A stretch of 12,272 nucleotides of DNA, from the NCBI GenBank assembly GCA_020848665.1, contig JADLHR010000413.1, forward strand, positions 1-12,272. The letters are read 5' to 3'. Positions 11,686-12,272 of this stretch are shown here, piece by piece. The translations under genes were made by a program, and so were the position numbers. Positions within the stretch are counted from its first letter, which is position 1, and every line of letters begins with the position of its first letter. The notes under the pieces are model-generated. The model saw nothing but the letters and a program-made list of their open reading frames with translations, ran no database searches and had not been told where the DNA came from. Source of the stretch: Anaerolineae bacterium. Its GTDB lineage: Bacteria; Chloroflexota; Anaerolineae; Aggregatilineales; Aggregatilineaceae.

Positions 11686-12272
11686 ATGGCGTCTCGCGCA
11701 TCGATCTATGCGGTGGTCATTCTGCTGGTGATATTCGGGATTGTGTTTGTGCTGGTTGGAGACAGTGGCGTATCAACTGGCGTGTACCTCGCCGATCACC
11801 CTACGAACACGCCCGCGCCGACCGTCGGACCCAGCCCGACCCCGCTTCCTGATCCCGCCGCTAACAACTGGGCAGAGACTGTTCCGGGGCAGCTCGTCTA
11901 CAGCGCCAAACCGGAGAGCAGCGCGCAGATCGCGCACAGCACAACAACGCTGGACGCTTTCGTGCAGGGTATGGGCATGGAGACACCGCCCGCCGATACT
12001 CCCTACCCCGCTCTGGCCGCGCTGGAAACGCTGCGCGACGGTTTTGAGCAACAAATGGCCGAACTGGGGCTGAGCGGCGGGCCGGACGTGTTTGACGGCC
12101 CGTCGATTGAGCTGGTGAACGGGGTGCCGGTGTCGCGGCTGCGGGTGCGCCTGGACGCGCAGCCAAACAATCAGGGGGGGCAGTTCCCCGGCCTCGACCT
12201 CATGATCGGCGTGATCGAGCGCCCCGGCGACGAGATCGAGCTGGTGCAGTACCGCCTGCAAGAAACGCCCGA
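11686..12272 (+). CDS. Membrane-anchored hypothetical protein (3' end outside window)
   Basis: ATG 11686 is preceded by AAGGAG at 7 bases. The frame stays open for 195 codons to the end of the window. The product has a single N-terminal hydrophobic segment (about 7-25, IYAVVILLVIFGIVFVLVG), then a short proline/threonine-rich linker (39-57, PTNTPAPT and PSPTPLPDP). A soluble domain begins near residue 62 (WAETVPGQLVYSAKPE). Later come two stretches that look like strands (IELVNGVPVSRLRVRLDA and LDLMIGVIERPGDEIELVQY). The layout suggests a protein anchored in the membrane and facing outward. I do not recognise the domain. It shares its promoter region, in divergent orientation, with the SufR-like regulator. 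Confidence 0.8.
   Translation, partial: MASRASIYAVVILLVIFGIVFVLVGDSGVSTGVYLADHPTNTPAPTVGPSPTPLPDPAANNWAETVPGQLVYSAKPESSAQIAHSTTTLDAFVQGMGMETPPADTPYPALAALETLRDGFEQQMAELGLSGGPDVFDGPSIELVNGVPVSRLRVRLDAQPNNQGGQFPGLDLMIGVIERPGDEIELVQYRLQETP

Noticed and set aside
11773..12261. 162-residue open frame on the - strand at the window end
   Set aside because: It is antisense to the + strand gene from 11686, which has a promoter, ribosome binding site, membrane anchor and linker.

Overview
The window is about 12.3 kb of GC-rich bacterial chromosome carrying mostly housekeeping genes. I see no mobile element, CRISPR array, phage gene or rRNA. The gene content suggests a Chloroflexota (Anaerolineae-like) bacterium. 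The hints are proline/threonine-rich linkers on membrane-anchored proteins, an MltG-type transglycosylase fused to LysM, a DUF6909-like protein, and many orphan membrane proteins. This placement is an inference from style, not from a marker gene.

Layout, left to right. The end of an ADP-dependent NAD(P)HX dehydratase (metabolite repair) runs into the window on the + strand. Three small membrane-protein genes follow on the - strand: a YtxH-like protein, a DUF948-like two-helix protein just upstream of it (an arrangement like Bacillus ytxG-ytxH), and a three-helix hypothetical. Next on the + strand is a 452-residue protein with an SRPBCC (START-like) domain, a long disordered linker and a basic tail. 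A tRNA-His(GUG) gene with its own promoter and terminator lies on the - strand. fmt (methionyl-tRNA formyltransferase) is on the + strand. A - strand pair follows: a large DUF6909-like protein with nucleosidase-like C-terminal motifs, whose 3' end overlaps a nitroreductase gene by 71 bases.

A 347-base divergent intergenic region separates that pair from two + strand genes: a ChbG/YdjC-type carbohydrate deacetylase and a protein that looks like a 2H phosphoesterase (2'-5' RNA ligase-like) fold without its histidines. Converging on these is a - strand LysM-MltG gene. Upstream of it, also on the - strand, is a SufR/COG2345-like Fe-S regulator gene with its own terminator. Its AT-rich upstream region of 392 bases holds promoters in both directions and several inverted repeats. 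The last gene, which leaves the window on the + strand, encodes a membrane-anchored hypothetical protein.

The genes do not form one pathway. Linked groups are the YtxG/YtxH-like pair, the overlapping DUF6909-like/nitroreductase pair, and the deacetylase/2H-like pair. The most interesting items are the nucleosidase-like DUF6909-type protein with its overlapping partner, the apparently inactive 2H domain, two genes that look leaderless (TAGAAT 10-12 bases before the start codon and no clear ribosome binding site), and the inverted-repeat-rich control region of the Fe-S regulator.
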